64,000 bases of DNA from Thamnaconus septentrionalis (GCA_009823395.1 CM020506.1:1-64000); one strand, 5' to 3'; shown: positions 1-12,981, counted from the stretch's first letter. Notes: generated from the sequence alone by a model not told the origin. A program made the numbers and translations.

Positions 1-216
1 CTTTTATTCCAACCTTTTCCGGTAAACAATTTTTAAAGCTATTTATAAATTTTTGTCACAAATATGAATTTTTGAAAAAAACTTTTCACGAAAAACAATC
101 ATTACGCCATCGCCATTCTTCATTCACGGAGGGAAAACCAACGCCCTTTTCGCCGAGCCACGGGTTGGCTGGTGGCCTCACCCGTCCCGAAAGGGATTCT
201 GGGACCCTTTCAAAAT
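1..216 (+). other. Unclassified distal unit end abutting telomeric repeats
   Basis: No gene is seen. The last ~50 bases hold a short GGG/CCC hairpin followed by CAAAATCCTAACCC, the same hairpin-then-telomere design as the 3' ends of the other units, so this is probably the proximal end of another telomere-joined element cut by the window edge. Confidence 0.4.
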
Positions 217-331
217 CCTAACCCCAACCCAACCCTAACCCTAACCCTAACCCTAACCCTAACCCTCCCTCCCTCCCAACCCTAACCCTAACCCTAACCC
301 TAACCCTAACCCTAACCCTAACCCCAACCCT
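217..331 (+). repeat. Telomeric (CCCTAA)n tract 1
   Basis: C-rich strand on +, with CCCTCCCTCCC and CCCCAA variants near its centre. Confidence 0.9.
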
Positions 332-835
332 ACTTTACCAACCCTAGCCCTGTTTTGAACCTAAGCCTTCCCCGATGCTGTGAACCGCCCTAATCTCAAT
401 TGACCAAACCCATTATCCTTGCCCTTAGGAGACCCCTGAAGAATGAATGCCAGGGATGAGTTGATCAGGCCCTGATGTGGATTCCAGGCGAGCCACTTTA
501 TTGATCCAAAGCAGGAAATGGATGAGGAAAAAGCGAGAAAAGGAGGGAAGAATGCCAACTGAGGAGGAGCAAAGGGAAGAAAGGGATGGAGAAAGAAGAA
601 GAGATACTTAACCGCCCCTGGGCAAGCGTTAAACTGCAACCTAAAAAGAAGAAAAGAAAGGGTTAGAAGAAGAAAAGAGTTCAGAAAAGAGAGTAACCAC
701 TTACCTGGAACCAACCCGAAAGGCATACCGCCACCTAAAGAAGAAGAAAAAAAAAAAAATTGAAAAATGGGAAGATAGAAGAACAAAGGGATCTTGGAAA
801 AAGCTTAAAAGGCATAAACCCGCCACTCAGCTACA

Positions 836-890
836 GGTCGGTTTCAGCGCCTGAGGAAGGCCACAATCTTGGCCGCGCGATCTGGCCGAT
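836..890 (+). ncRNA. Hammerhead ribozyme remnant, S left unit 1
   Basis: CTGAGGA at 851-857 and stem II GGCC/GGCC are present, but the AAACGT of the GAAAC-GUC segment is deleted, so it should be inactive. Confidence 0.55.
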
Positions 891-2042
891 TTTAAGACAT
901 TTCAGCGTGAAAGTCTAATTTTTGAACCCCTGCCCACCATCTTCGGATGGTGGGTTCTAGTGTCCTTGGGGACAACTTAGGAGACACTTCCAGAAGGGTG
1001 CATCAAGATCCATCCCAGGGCTCAGGATGGATTTATTCTTAACTCCAACCTTGCCGGGCACTGTCAGGATTGGCCTAAGTGAGACCACGGATTTTTTGAT
1101 GAGTCTTAAGTCTCAGTAGCTAACCCAAACCATCCTCACTCCTAATCCAACTCACTTCTCACAGCGCCTAAACAGAACCTATTCTGATCCACTCACCTAA
1201 ACTTAACCCATGGCTTGGACCCTAATTGCTTAACCACTCTAATTGAGATCTATCCCTGAACCTAACCCTAACTCCTAACTCCCAACTCGATAAACCCGAC
1301 AAACTGGGATCTTGACCTTGGCCTGACCCCGCCTCTCGGAGTGTAGGGAACATGACGGCCCAGTTGGGACTGGGGGAAGGGAAGAGGGGTTGGGAGGGAT
1401 TGGGAAGGGATACAGATAATGAATTCTAACCCTATTCATTAATTGAGCCTATAAATTGACTATTTAAAACTCTAAATCTGAAAAGGTCTACTTTCGACAC
1501 CAACCCCAGTTCTGTTTTGAACCTAAGCCTTCCCGACGATGCTGTGAACCCTGCTCCTAATCCTCACTCTGACCAAACCCATTATCCTTGCCCCTTAGGA
1601 GACCCCTGAAGAATGAATGCCAGGAGAGTGAGTTGATCAGGCCCTGATGTGGGATTCCAGGCGAGCCACTTTATTGATCCAAAGCAGGAAATGGATGAGG
1701 AAAAAGCAGAAAGGAGGGAAGAATGCCAACTGAGGAGGGAGCAAAGGGAAGAAAGAGGATGGGAAAGAAGAAGAAAGAGATACTTTACCACCCGTCCTGG
1801 GCAAGATGTTAAACTGCAAACCTAAAAAGAAGAAAAGAAAGGGTTAGAAGAAGAAAGAGTTCAGAGAAAGAGAGAAGAACCACTTTACCTGGAACCAACC
1901 TTCGGGAAAGGCATACCCGCCACCTAGAAGAAGAAGAAAAATTGAAAATTAAAATTGAAAAAAATGGGAAGATAGAAGAACAAAAAGGGATACGCTACAA
2001 TAAAAGCTTAGTAAAAGCAGCATAAACCCGCCACTCAGCTAC

Positions 2043-2100
2043 AGGTCTGTTTCAGCGTTTGAGGGAAGGGCCAACTAACAAATAAACGCGATCTGGCTGA
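2043..2100 (+). ncRNA. Hammerhead ribozyme remnant, S left unit 2
   Basis: Aligned with the S ribozyme by position and flanks. Both core segments are altered (TTGAGGG, AATAAACG). Confidence 0.35.
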
Positions 2101-3254
2101 ATTTTAAGACATTTCCAGACGTGAAAGTCTAATTTTTTGAACTCCCCGCCCACCATCTTCGGATGGTAGGTTCTAGGTCCGGGTTGGGGACAAACTTAGA
2201 GACACTTCCTTGAGAAGTGAGTGCACCAAGATCCATCCCAGGCTCAGGATGATTTATTTTCCTTAACCCAACCTTGCCGGGCACTGTCAGGATTGGCTCA
2301 AGTGAGGACTCAATGATTTTGATGAGCTCTTAAGCCCTATAGCCAACCCAAACCTATCCTTACCTCCTAATCCTAACCACCTCTACAGCGCCTAAACAGA
2401 ACCTATTCGGATCCACTCACCAAACTTAACCCATATTTGACCCTCAGAATTGGTAACCACTCATTGAATTGAGATCTATCCTCGAACCTAACCTTAACCC
2501 TAACTCCTAACCCCTGCTAAACCGACAAACCTGACCCTGACCCTGGGCCTGACCCCGCCCTCCTCGGAGGTAGTGGGAATGGACGGCCCAGGGTTGTGGG
2601 ACTGTGGAAGGGAAGAGGGTTGGGAGGGATTGGGAAGGGGATGGGGTAGATAAGAAATTTCAACCCTATTCGCTAAGCAATTAATCGGTAAATCTGCCTA
2701 TTTAAAAACTCACCAGTTGACAAGGTTCACTCTCGACACCAACCCTAGCACTGTTTTGAACCCAAGCCTCCTACGATGCCATGAACCCTGCCTAATCTCA
2801 ATTGACCAAACCCAGCTATCCTGCCCCTCAGGAGACCCCTGAAGAATGAATGCCAGGAGAGTGAGCTGATCAGGCCCCTGATGTGTGATTCCAGGCTGTT
2901 ACTTTATTGATCCAAAGTAGGAAATGGAGAGAAAAAGTAGAAAGAGGGAAGAATGCCAACTGAGGAGGAACAAAGGAAGAAAGAGATGGAGAAAGAAGAA
3001 AATAGAGGCCTACCACCGTCTCTGGGTAAGACGTTAAACCCAAACCCAAAAAAGAAGAAAAGTAAGTGAAGAACAAGAAAGTAGCTCAGAGAAAGAGAGA
3101 ATAACCACTGCCTGGAACCAACTCTTCGAAAGGCATACCGCCACCTAGGTGAAGAAGAAAATTGAAAATTAAAATTGAAAAATGGTAAGATAGAAGTATG
3201 GAGGGACAGTTATAATAAAAGTTGAAAAGGCATAACCCCGCCACTCAGCTACAG

Positions 3255-3310
3255 CAGGCCTTTGCTTAGCGCCTCTGAGGAAGGCCAAACACCAAACGCC
3301 GTGACTTGGT
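3255..3310 (+). ncRNA. Hammerhead ribozyme remnant, S left unit 3
   Basis: CTGAGGA at 3275-3281 is intact, but the stem II 3' arm and GAAAC are degraded to ACCAAACGCC. Confidence 0.35.
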
Positions 3311-4524
3311 CATTCTCACACACACACACTATCTATTTTTTGGAAATATCTAATTTTTTGGATTCCCTGCCCGCCTATCTTCGGATGGTGGGTTCTAGTG
3401 GTCCACATGACAATCTAGAGACACTTCCTGAAAAGTGAGTGAAAATTAAGATCCATCCCAGGCTCAGTGATGGATTTATTTTCCTAAATCCCAATCCTAA
3501 CCTGGCACTGTCATGATTGCCCATGAGACCACACACGGATTTTGATGAGCCTTAAGTCTTATAGTTAACCCAAAACCCATCCTTACCCCAATCCCATCCA
3601 CTCTCTGCTACTGGAACAGAACCTATCTGATCCACTACTCAAACTTTTAACCTATATTTGGGACCCTAATCACAACTAATTTAATTCGTCTGGAGATTTA
3701 CTCTCAATGCAATCCTCAATCAACCCTAACCCTAACTCGATAAACCGGGACAAATTTGGACCTTGACCTGGGCCTGACCCGCTTCCTCTTCGGAGGTAGT
3801 GGGAAATGACGGGCCTAGGGTTGTGGGACTGGGGAAGGGAAGAGGGCTGAGGGGATGTGTGAAGGGGGGACAGATATGAATTTCTAACCTCATTCGCTAC
3901 AATTGGAGCCTATAAATTGACTATTTAAAACATCTAAATTTTGAAAAGGTCTACTTTCGGACACCAACCCCAGCCCTGTTTCTTTTGAACCCAAGCTCTA
4001 CCTCGACGATGTCTGTGAAATTGCCCTAATCTCAATTGACCAAACCCATTATCCTTGCCCTTAGGGAGACTCCTGAAGGAATGAATGCCAGGAGAGTGAG
4101 TTGATCAGTGCCCTGATGTGGATTCCAGGCTTGCCAGTTTGTATTGATCCAAAGCAGGAAATGGATGAGGGAAAAGCGAGAAAAGGGAGGAAGAATGCCA
4201 ACTGAGGAGGAGCAAAGGGAAGAAAGAGGGATGTGGGAGAAAGAAGAAGAAAGAGATACTACCACCGCCCTGGCAAGAGAATTAAACTGCAACCAGAAAA
4301 AAGGAAAGAAAGGGTTAGAAGAAGAAAAGAGTTCAGGAGAAAGAGAGAATAACCACTTACCTTGGAACCAACCTCGAAAGGCAGGCATACCGCCACCTAG
4401 AAGAAGAAGTAGAAAGTTACTGAAAAATTGAAAATTGAAAAATGGGAAAATGGAAGAACAAAAGGGATACGCTGGGCGGGGGCAAAAGCTTAGTAAAGGC
4501 ATAAACTCACCACTCAGCTGGCCA

Positions 4525-4586
4525 GGTCAAGTTTCAGCGTTTCTGAGGAAGGCCACACCTTGGTCAAACGCATGACCATCTGGCCT
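4525..4586 (+). ncRNA. Hammerhead ribozyme remnant, S left unit 4
   Basis: CTGAGGA at 4543-4549. The GAAAC segment reads TCAAACG and the GUC site is lost. Confidence 0.35.
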
Positions 4587-5772
4587 AATTTTATGAAGTA
4601 TTTCTTCAGACGCAGTAGTCTAATTTTGAACCCCTGCCCACCACTCCTCGGATGGTGGGTTCTAGTGTCCGCTGGGACAAACTTAGGAGACACTTCCTGA
4701 GAAGTGAGTGTACCAAGATCCATCCCAGGCCCACGATGGATTTATTTTCCCAATCCCACCTTGCCGGGCAGTCCGCCTGTGATTGGCCTAAGTGAGTCCA
4801 CACGGATTTTTTGATGAGCCTTGAAGCCCCATAGAAGCAACCCAAAACCTATCCTTACCCCAATCCTAACCACTCTCTCTACAACGCCTAAACAGAAACC
4901 CATTCTGGACCATCATACTCTAAACTTAAATCTCCATATTTCCAACCCTAATCACAACCACTTAATTGAGATCCATCCTGAACTCCAACCTCAACTCTCA
5001 ACCCCAACCCTCTATAAACCGACAAACCTGACCTTGACCCTGGCCTGACCTCGGCCCTTCTCGGAGGTGAAAGGAATGATCTGGGTCAGGGTTGGGGACC
5101 AAAGGGAAGAGGGGTTGGGAGGATTGGGAAGGGTAGATGCGTAAATTCTTAAACCCCATTCGGTACAATTGAGCCATAAATGGACCTATTTAAAACACTA
5201 AATTTGAAAAAGGTCTACTTTCGGACACCAACCTTGTAGCCCTGTTTTGAACCTAAGCTCTTTCCCCGACGATGCTGTGAACCTGCTCTAATCTCAATCC
5301 TGACCAAACCCATTATCCTTGTCCCCTTAGGAGACCCCTGAAGAAATGAAATGCCAGAGAGTGAGTTGATCAGGCCCTCCGATGTGGATTCCAGGGCAGC
5401 CAATTTATTGATCCAAAGCAGGAAATGGATGAGGAAAAAGTAGAAAAGGAGGGAAGAATGCCAACTGAGGAGAGCAAAGGGAAGAAAGAGGGATGGAGAA
5501 AGAAGAAGAAAGAGATACTTACCACCGTCCTGGGCAAGACGTTAAACTGCAACCTCAAAAGAAGAAAGAAAGGGTTAGAAGAAGAAAAGAGTTCAGAGAA
5601 AGAGAGAATAACCACTTACCTGGAACCAACCTTCGGAAAGGGCATACCGCCACCTAGAAGAAGAAGAAAATTGAAAAAATTAAAATTGAAAAATGGGAAG
5701 ATAGAAGAACAAAAGGGATACGCTTAAGCATACCGAAAAGCAGTAAAGGCATAAACCCGCCACTCAGCTACA

Positions 5773-5835
5773 GGTCGGTTTCAGCGCCTGAGGAAGGCCA
5801 CAATTCTTTACCGAAACGTCATGATCTGGCCGAAT
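5773..5835 (+). ncRNA. Hammerhead ribozyme, S left unit 5, stem II damaged
   Basis: CTGAGGA 5788-5794, GAAAC 5813-5817 and GUC 5818-5820 are all kept, but the 3' arm of stem II reads TTTACC instead of TTGGCC. Confidence 0.55.
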
Positions 5836-6984
5836 TTTTTAAGACATTTCAGACGGAAAGTCTAATTTTTGACCCCTGCCCACCATCTTCGGATGGTGGG
5901 TTCTAGTGTCCGCTGGGGACAACTTTAGAGACACTTCCTGAGAAGTGAGTGCACCAAGATCCATCCCAGGCTCAGGATGGATTTATTTTCTTAACCTAAC
6001 CTTGCCGGCACTGTCAGGATTGGCCCAAGTGAGGACCACGGATTTTTGATGCAGCCTTTAAGCCTCATAGCCAACCCAAACCTATCCTTACCCTAATCCC
6101 AACCACTTCTACAGCGCTTCTAAACAGAACCTATTCAATCTACCACCCAAACTTAACCCATATTTGACCCTAATTCATGGAACCACATTAATTGGAGATC
6201 TATCCTGAACCCAACCCTAACCCTAAAACCCAGAACCTCGATAAACTGACAAACCTGACTCCTGACCCTGGGCTGACCCCGGCCTCCTCTCGGAGGTAGT
6301 GGGAATGACGGCCTAGGGCTGGGGACTGGGGAAGGGGGTTGAGGATTGGGAAGGGGGATGGGGTGATAAGGAATTCTAACCCTATTCGCTTAATTTGTTT
6401 GCTAAAATTGACTATTTAAACACTAAAATTTGAAAAGGTCTACTGGACACCAACCCCAGCCCCTGTTTTGAACCCAAGCCTCACTCGACGATGTGAACCC
6501 TGCTTCCTAAATCAATTGATCAAACCCATTATCCTTGCCCTTAGAGACCCCTCTGAAGAATGAATGCCAGGAGAGTGGAGTTGATCAGGCCCCCTGATGT
6601 GGGATTCCAGGCGGAGCCACTTTATTGATCCAAAGCAAATCTATGATGAAAAAGGAGAAAAGGAGGAAGAATGCCAACCGAGGAGGAAGACAAAGGAAGA
6701 AAGAGGGATGAGAAAGAAGAAGAAAGAGATACTTACCACCGCCCTGGGCAAGACGTTAAACTGCAACCTAAAAAGAAGAAAAGAAAGGTTAGAAGAAGAA
6801 AAAGAGTTCTAGAGAAAGAGAGAATAACCACTACCTGGAAACAACCTTCGGAAAAGTACAATGGCCACCTAGAAGAAGAAGAAAATTGAAAAAATTAAAA
6901 TTGAAAAATGGGAAGATAGAAGAACAAAGGGAGCACTGCCATAATAAAAGTTAGTAAAGGCATAAACCCGCCACCAGTTATGCA

Positions 6985-7041
6985 GGTCGGTTTCGAGCGC
7001 CTTGAGGAAGGCCACAATCTTGGCCGAAACGTCGATCGACC
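6985..7041 (+). ncRNA. Hammerhead ribozyme, S left unit 6, CUGANGA carries an insertion
   Basis: GGCC/GGCC stem II, GAAAC and GUC are kept. An extra T makes the first core CTTGAGGA, and stem I is shortened. Confidence 0.5.
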
Positions 7042-8250
7042 TCTAATTCTTTAAGACATTTCTCAGACGGAAAAGTCTAATTCTTTGAACCCCGCCCACC
7101 ATCTTCTCGGACAGGGGTTCTAGTGTCCTGTTGGGACAAACTTAGAGACACTTCCTGAGAAGTGAGTGCACCAAGATCCATCCCAGGCTCCAGGATGGAT
7201 TTATTTTCCTTAACCTAACCTCCTCCGGGTCTGCACCTGTTGTGGATTGCCCAAGTGAGGACCTGACTTTGATGAGCCTTGAAGCCCCATAGCTAACCCA
7301 AACTCTATCTCACCCTAATCCTAAACCACTCTCTACAGCGCCCCCAAACAGAACCCATTCAGATCCACCTACCTAAACTTAACCCTATATTTGGACCCTA
7401 ACTGGCGAACCACTTAATTGGAGGATCTTATCCCTGAACCCAACCTCAACCCCAACCCCCAACCCTCGATAAACCGACAAATCCTGGGACTTGACCCTGG
7501 GAATTGACCCGGCCCCTCGGAGGTAGTGGAATGACGGCCCAGGGTTGGGACTGGGGAAGGGAAGAGGCTGAGGATTGGGAAGGGATGGGGTATATAAGGA
7601 ATTCCTAACCCTATTCGTTACTAATTGATTTCATATAAATTGGACCATTTGAAACTCTCAATCTTGAAAGTTCCACTTTCGGACACTCAACCCTAGCCTG
7701 TTTTTGAACCCAAGCTCTTCCGCCGACGATGCCAGGAACCTTGCCTTAATCTCTCAATTGACCAAACCCATTATCCTTGCCCCTTAGGAGACCCCGAAGA
7801 ATGAAACGCCAGGAGAGTGAGTTGATCAGGCCCCCTGATGTGGGATCTCCAGGCGAGCCTACCTTTATTGATCCAAAGGCAGGAAAATGGATGAGGAGAA
7901 AAGCGAGAAAAGGAGGGAAGAATGCACAACTGAGGAGGAGCAAAGGGAAGAAAGAGGGATGGAGAAAGCAAGAAGAAAGAGATACTTTACCACCGTCCCT
8001 GGGCAAGACGTTAGACTGCAACCTAAAACCAGAAAAGAAAGGGTTGTTAGAAGAAGAAAAGAGTTCAGAGAAAGAGAGAATAACTCACTTACTCTGGAAC
8101 CAACTCTTCGGGAAAGGGTGGCATACCGGCCACTAGAAGAAGTAAAAGAAACGAAAAAATTAAAAATTGAAAAATGGGAAGATAGGAAGAACAAAGGATA
8201 CGCTTACAGCGCGTAAAGCCAGAAAAGGCATAAACCGCCACTCAGCTACA

Positions 8251-8314
8251 GGTCAAGTTTCAGCGCCTGAGGAAGCCACAATCTTGGCCGAAACGTCAGC
8301 GATCTGGCTTTGAC
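8251..8314 (+). ncRNA. Hammerhead ribozyme, S left unit 7
   Basis: CTGAGGA, GAAAC and GUC are present. Stem II has lost one G and the outer stem I arm is mutated. Confidence 0.55.
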
Positions 8315-9508
8315 TTTTAAGACATTTGAGACGGAAAGGTCTAATTTTGAACCCTCTGCCCACCATCTCGGATGGTGGGGTCTAGTGTCCAAGCTGGGAC
8401 AACTTAGAGACACTTCCTGGAGAAGTGAGTGGCACCAAGATCCATCCCAGGCTCAGGGATGGATTTATTTTCCTTAATCCCAACCTTTCTCGGCACTGTC
8501 GTGGATTGGCCTAAGTGAGGACCACGGATTTTGATGAGCCTTAAGCCCATAGCTAAACCCAAACCTATCCTTACCCTAATCCCAACCACTCTCTCTACAG
8601 CGCCAAACAGAACCCATTCTAATCCACTACCCAAACTTAACCCATATTTTTGGACCCTAACTGGCTTAAACCACTTTAATTGGAGATTCATCCCTTGAAC
8701 CTAACCTCAACCTTAACCTCTAACCCTGGATAAACCGACAAACCTTGACCCTGACCTTGCCTGACCCCCGCCTCCTCTCGGAGGGGTAGGGAATGACGGC
8801 CTAGGGTTGGGACTGGGGAAGGGGAAGAGGGTTGGGAGGGGATGGGGGAAGGGGATGGGGTAGATGTAAGAATTCGAACCTCTATTCGTTGTTACAATTA
8901 GAGCCTATAAATTGGACCATTTAAAAACTCTAAATTTGAAAAAGGTCTACTTTCTCGGATAACACTCAACCCTAGCCCTGTTTTGAACCCAAGCTCTTCC
9001 CACGATGCTGTGAACCCTGCTCCTAATCTCAAATTGACCAAACCCATTATCCTTGCCCTAGGAGACCCCTGAAGAATGAATGCCAGGAGAGTGAGTTGAT
9101 CAGGCCCTGATGTGGATTCCAGGCGAGCCACTTTATTGATCCAAAAGCAGGAAATGGATGAGGAAAAAGCGAGAAAAGGAGGGAAGAATGCCAACTGAGG
9201 AGGAGTTAAAGGGAAGAAAGAGGGATGGAGAAAGAAGAAGAAGAGATACTTACCACCGCCCTGGGCAAGACGTTAAACTGCAACCTAAAAGAAGAAAGAA
9301 AGGGTTAGAAGAAGAAAAGAGTTCAGAGAAAGAGAGAATAACCACTACCTGGAAAACCAACGCTTCGGGAAAGGCATACCGGCCACCTAGAAGAAGAAGA
9401 AAATTGAAAAAAATTAAAATTGAAAAATGGGAAGATAGAAGAACAAAGGGATACGCTTGGCACAAAAGCTTGTGTAAAGGCATAAACCCGCCACTCAGCT
9501 GCTAAGCA

Positions 9509-9570
9509 GGTCGGTTTCAGCGCCTGAGGAAGGCCACAATCTTGGCCGAAACGTCGCGATCTGGCCGACC
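9509..9570 (+). ncRNA. Hammerhead ribozyme, S left unit 8, intact core
   Basis: Outer stem I GGTCGG/CCGACC, CTGAGGA, stem II GGCC/GGCC, GAAAC and GUC all match the S consensus. Confidence 0.85.
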
Positions 9571-9729
9571 TTTAAGACATTTCAGACGTGAAAGTCTATT
9601 TTTGAACCCTGCCCACCATCTTCGGATGGTGGGTTCTAGTGTCCGCTGGGACAAACTTAGGGAGACACTTCCTGAGAAGTAGAGTGCATCTAAGATCCAT
9701 CCCAGGCTCAGGATGGATTTATTTTCCTT

Positions 9730-9799
9730 AACCTAACCCTAACCCTAACCCTAACCCTACACCCAACCCTAACCCTAACCCTAACCCTAACCCTAACCC
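9730..9799 (+). repeat. Telomeric (CCCTAA)n tract 2
   Basis: Follows the S 3' hairpin and TTTTCCTTAACC tail directly. Confidence 0.95.
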
Positions 9800-10177
9800 T
9801 TCTGAAAACACTTGGCTGTTTTTGCCACCAACGAATCTCCTATTGAAATGAATAGCGAAATTCCAAACGCAAATATCGTATGAGAACGGTAAGTCCTACG
9901 ACCTTGGAACCTTGATCCGTCTGACATAATTCGGCCATGCTGAACACGCTGGTGCCACCCCCCGAGTCTCTACGACCTAATACGGTTCGAGATATGGCTA
10001 TTTCCGGTATAACTCCGGAACCGAAGTGACATCATCACGTAACTCATGTCACAGGTAGGTACTTCGCGCCTCATACACGCGTGTACCAAATTTCAGATCT
10101 ATAACTCATTCCATCGTGGAGATGTGGACATTTTAGAGGATCGGGAAATTCCCGGATCGCGGGTTATTACCCCTGTA
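9800..10177 (+). repeat. T block copy 1
   Basis: A ~0.38 kb non-coding sequence bounded on both sides by telomeric DNA. It carries a GGAACCGG palindromic patch and near its right end the inverted repeat GATCGGGAA..TTCCCGATC, then GTACCTAACCC. The left end is truncated at TTCTGAAAAC. No ORF or RNA gene is recognised. Confidence 0.8.
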
Positions 10178-10297
10178 CCTAACCCTAACCCTAACCCTAA
10201 CCCTAACCTCAACCCTAACCCTAACCCTAACCCTCAAACCCTAACCCTAACCCACCCTAACCCTAACCCTAACCCTAACCCCTAACCCTAACCCTAA
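10178..10297 (+). repeat. Telomeric (CCCTAA)n tract 3
   Basis: Slightly degenerate repeats that grade into the PLE-A minisatellite. Confidence 0.85.
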
Positions 10298-11117
10298 TCT
10301 TTAACCCTAGCTCTATTTCCTAAACCTAACCCTGTTTCTTTTCTATACCTAAACCAAACCCTAATCTCTGTCCTAATCTTAACCCTAGCCTCTATTTCCT
10401 AAACCTAACCCTGTTCCTTTTCTATGCCTAAACCCAACCCTAAATCTCTGCCCTAATCTTAACCTAGCTCTATTTCCTAAACCTAACCCTGTTTCTTTTC
10501 TATGCCCAAACCTAACCCTAATCTCTGCCCTAATCTTAACCCTAACTCTATTTCCTAAACCTAACCCTGTTTCTTTCTATGTCTAAACCTAACCCTAATC
10601 TCTGCTCTAATCCTAACCCTAGTTCTATTTCCTAAACCTAACCTTGTTGTTTTTCTATTCCTAAATCTAACCCTAATCTCTGCCTTAATCTTAACCCTAG
10701 CTCTTAAATTAAATTAATAAATAATTAAAAATCTTAAAAAAATATTTAAAAACATTAAAAAATATTCTTAAAAACAACAAAAAAATTTAAAAATCTTTCT
10801 TAAAAAACACTAAAAAATCTTAAAAAGACCTTTAAAAACTATTTAAAAGGTTAAAAACTACAAAAAAGTTAAAACTATTAAAAAACTACTATAAAAGTTA
10901 AAAACTATTAAAAACTACTATAAAAAGTTTAAAATTAAAAAATATTAAAAAACAATTAAAAAATGATTAAAACTATTAAAAATTAAAACCGATTAAAACA
11001 TTAAAAAGTATAATTAAAATGTTCATAATAATCATTAAAAACGTTAAAATATGTTTGGTTTAAAAGAAATTAAAAAGCGAAAAGCGTAGAAGTTTTTTAA
11101 AAAAAAAAGCGAGAGGC

Positions 11118-11157
11118 TATTTATTGACCTGCAGCAAAGGGCTCTTAGTGTCATTCC
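11118..11157 (+). promoter_or_regulatory. PLE-A promoter, copy 1
   Basis: TATTTAT (11118-11124) lies about 33 bp before TCATTCC (11151-11157), which fits the Inr consensus YYANWYY. Confidence 0.45.
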
Positions 11158-11189
11158 TCCTCCAACAGTCGAGGAGGCAACATCTTTTT

Positions 11190-11263
11190 GTGTGCTCTTT
11201 GTTTTTTCACCTGAGGAAGACTGATTATAGTTGAAACGTCGTGAATTTTTTGTTTTAGCACAC
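11190..11263 (+). ncRNA. Hammerhead ribozyme, PLE-A copy 1
   Basis: Outer stem I GTGTGCT/AGCACAC, inner stem I TTCAC/GTGAA, CTGAGGA 11211-11217, stem II GACT/AGTT, GAAAC 11233-11237, GUC 11238-11240. Predicted cleavage is after 11240. Confidence 0.85.
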
Positions 11264-11393
11264 CTTCTTTAGTTGTTTATTTTTATTTTTTTTTTTATTT
11301 TTATTAATAAATATATACAAATAAATAAATAAATAAATAATTTACACAATCACACACACACACACATACAATAAATAATTAAAAACCCAATTC

Positions 11394-11540
11394 ATGATGG
11401 GGACGGCTGGACCACTGTCCGCTATGGTCGCCCAGGGGTCAACGCCCCTTACTACCAGGGGACTGGCAGGTTGGATCGTCCCTGATGGGCGGATGGCTCA
11501 CAGACCACCTCCCTCCTACGGGAGGGAGGACTTTACAAAA
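11394..11540 (+). pseudogene. PLE-A ORF1 N-terminal fragment ending in telomere
   Basis: The ATG opens an ORF1 start of type MMGDGWTTVRYGRP. Here it carries homopolymer indels. It ends after about 50 codons at the telomeric junction. Confidence 0.7.
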
Positions 11541-11579
11541 ACCTAACCCTAACCCTAACCCTAACCCTAACCCTAACCT
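11541..11579 (+). repeat. Telomeric (CCCTAA)n tract 4
   Basis: About six repeats between PLE-A and PLE-B. Confidence 0.9.
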
Positions 11580-12515
11580 CTTGATCTGGCCCTAAACCTA
11601 ACCTGTCTCTAACCCTAACCATTACTTGATCTGGCCCTAAACTTAACCTGTCCTAACCCTCATTCATTTCTAGGTTTAGCCCTAAACTTAACCTAGTCCT
11701 AAACCTAACCATTACTTAATTTGGCCCTAAACCTAACCTGTCCTAACCCTAACCATTTCTTTGATCTGGCCCTAAACTTAACCTGTTTCTAACCCTAACC
11801 ATTTTGGATTTAGCCCTAAACCTAATCTGGCCCTAAACCCAACCATTACTTAATCTGGCCCTAAACTTAACCTGTCTCTAACCCTAATTATTTTGGATCT
11901 AGCCCTAAACCTAATCTGGCCCTAAACCTAACCATTTCTTGATCTGGCCCTAAACTTAACCTGTCCTAACCCTAACCATTTCTTAATCTGGCCCTAAACT
12001 TAACCAGTCTCTAACCCTAACCATTATGGATCTAGCCCTAAACCTAATCTGGCCCTAAACCTAACCATTTCTTGATCTGGCCCTAAACTTAACCTGTCCC
12101 TAACCATTACCTAATCTGGCCCTAAACCTAACTTGCTAAACCTAACTTGTTAACCCTAACCTTAGTTGACCTATACTTTAGAAATGTTGTTATTTTGACT
12201 ATGAGTGACCTTTGACCTATGGTAAATTTATAATTCATAAGACATAAATAGAAAAAAACAAAAAAGATTAAAATATTAAAAATGATTAAAATGATTAAAA
12301 AGTGATTAAAAAATTAAAAATTAAAAATTTAAAAACATATAAAAATATTAAAAATTTAAAAATATCTTTAAAAATTAATTCATGTTATTTTATTCATATA
12401 GTTCATGATTGTACGAGTTTAAAAATGTATTATTTGTATGTATTTCATGTTTTCTGTTTTAAAAAAATATGAGCTTAAATTACCTAAAATAAGCGAGAGA
12501 AAAAAAGTTTATGGG

Positions 12516-12550
12516 TATAAATAGGAGCTCTGGTTTTGGGAGCTCATTCC
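12516..12550 (+). promoter_or_regulatory. PLE-B TATA box and initiator, copy 1
   Basis: TATAAATA (12516-12523), then 30 bp to the A of TCATTCC (12544-12550), a textbook Pol II core spacing. The ribozyme begins ~100 nt downstream. Confidence 0.65.
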
Positions 12551-12647
12551 TGTTTGGACCTTTCAACGGACAACATCTCCACTAACAAAGAGGCTATTTC
12601 TTGTTATAAGATTGCTGGCATTAGCCTAGCAACTTTTTTTGTTTTGT

Positions 12648-12705
12648 AGTGCCAAGTTTGAAGAAGGCCCGCCTCCTGGGAAACGTCGCGACGGCACACA
12701 CAATT
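12648..12705 (+). ncRNA. Hammerhead ribozyme, PLE-B copy 1, damaged
   Basis: The same motif as at 24393-24447, but CUGAAGA reads TTGAAGA and the stem II 3' arm is CTGG instead of GGGCC. The differences fall at GC-rich and CpG positions. Confidence 0.55.
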
Positions 12706-12981
12706 TTTTGTTTTTGTTTTTGTTTTTGTTTTTATTGATTGCAACAGCTGCATTACTGTATTTGTATTTCTATTTTATTTGGGTTTTTAATAAATTTGTT
12801 TTTTGAGCGGACACAGCAGTCCTTCTTTTTTTCACCTTTTTTGGGGGGTTATTGGAATAAACAATAGCATAAATACAATTCATAGCTACAATTCATAGCT
12901 ACTTTAATAAATAAATAAATAAGAATTCATTGTTAATAAATAAATAAATAATTCATAAAATAGTTAAAAAACACAATTAAA

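Larger units (their letters stand above)
332..9729 (+). repeat. Satellite array S, left block (7 full units plus a 5'-truncated one)
   Basis: Head-to-tail copies of the ~1.22 kb unit also found at 31421-51257. The landmark AAGATCCATCCCAGG recurs near 1004, 2228, 3448, 4715, 5956, 7172, 8437 and 9692, giving spacings of about 1216-1267. The first unit is truncated and fused to telomeric DNA near 332. The last ends at TTTTCCTTAACCTAACCC. Copies differ by scattered one- to four-base indels far more than in the right block, and several hammerhead cores are broken. Whether that is real decay or unpolished sequence cannot be told here. Unit content is described under the right block. Confidence 0.9.
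10298..11540 (+). mobile_element. PLE-A solo pseudo-LTR, copy 1
   Basis: Near-identical to 16400-17770 and 21860-23264. Order on +: minisatellite of telomere-like CCTAACCC words, ~75 bp period (10298-10705); AT-rich TTAAAAA tract (10706-11100); TATTTAT at 11118 and TCATTCC at 11151; hammerhead (11190-11263); TAAA and CA microsatellites; ORF1 start ATG at 11394. It stops within ORF1, after a CCTCCC/GGGAGG hairpin, exactly where telomeric repeats begin. The left end is fused to telomeric repeats inside the 3' UTR, as expected of a 5'-truncated insert on a chromosome end. Confidence 0.85.
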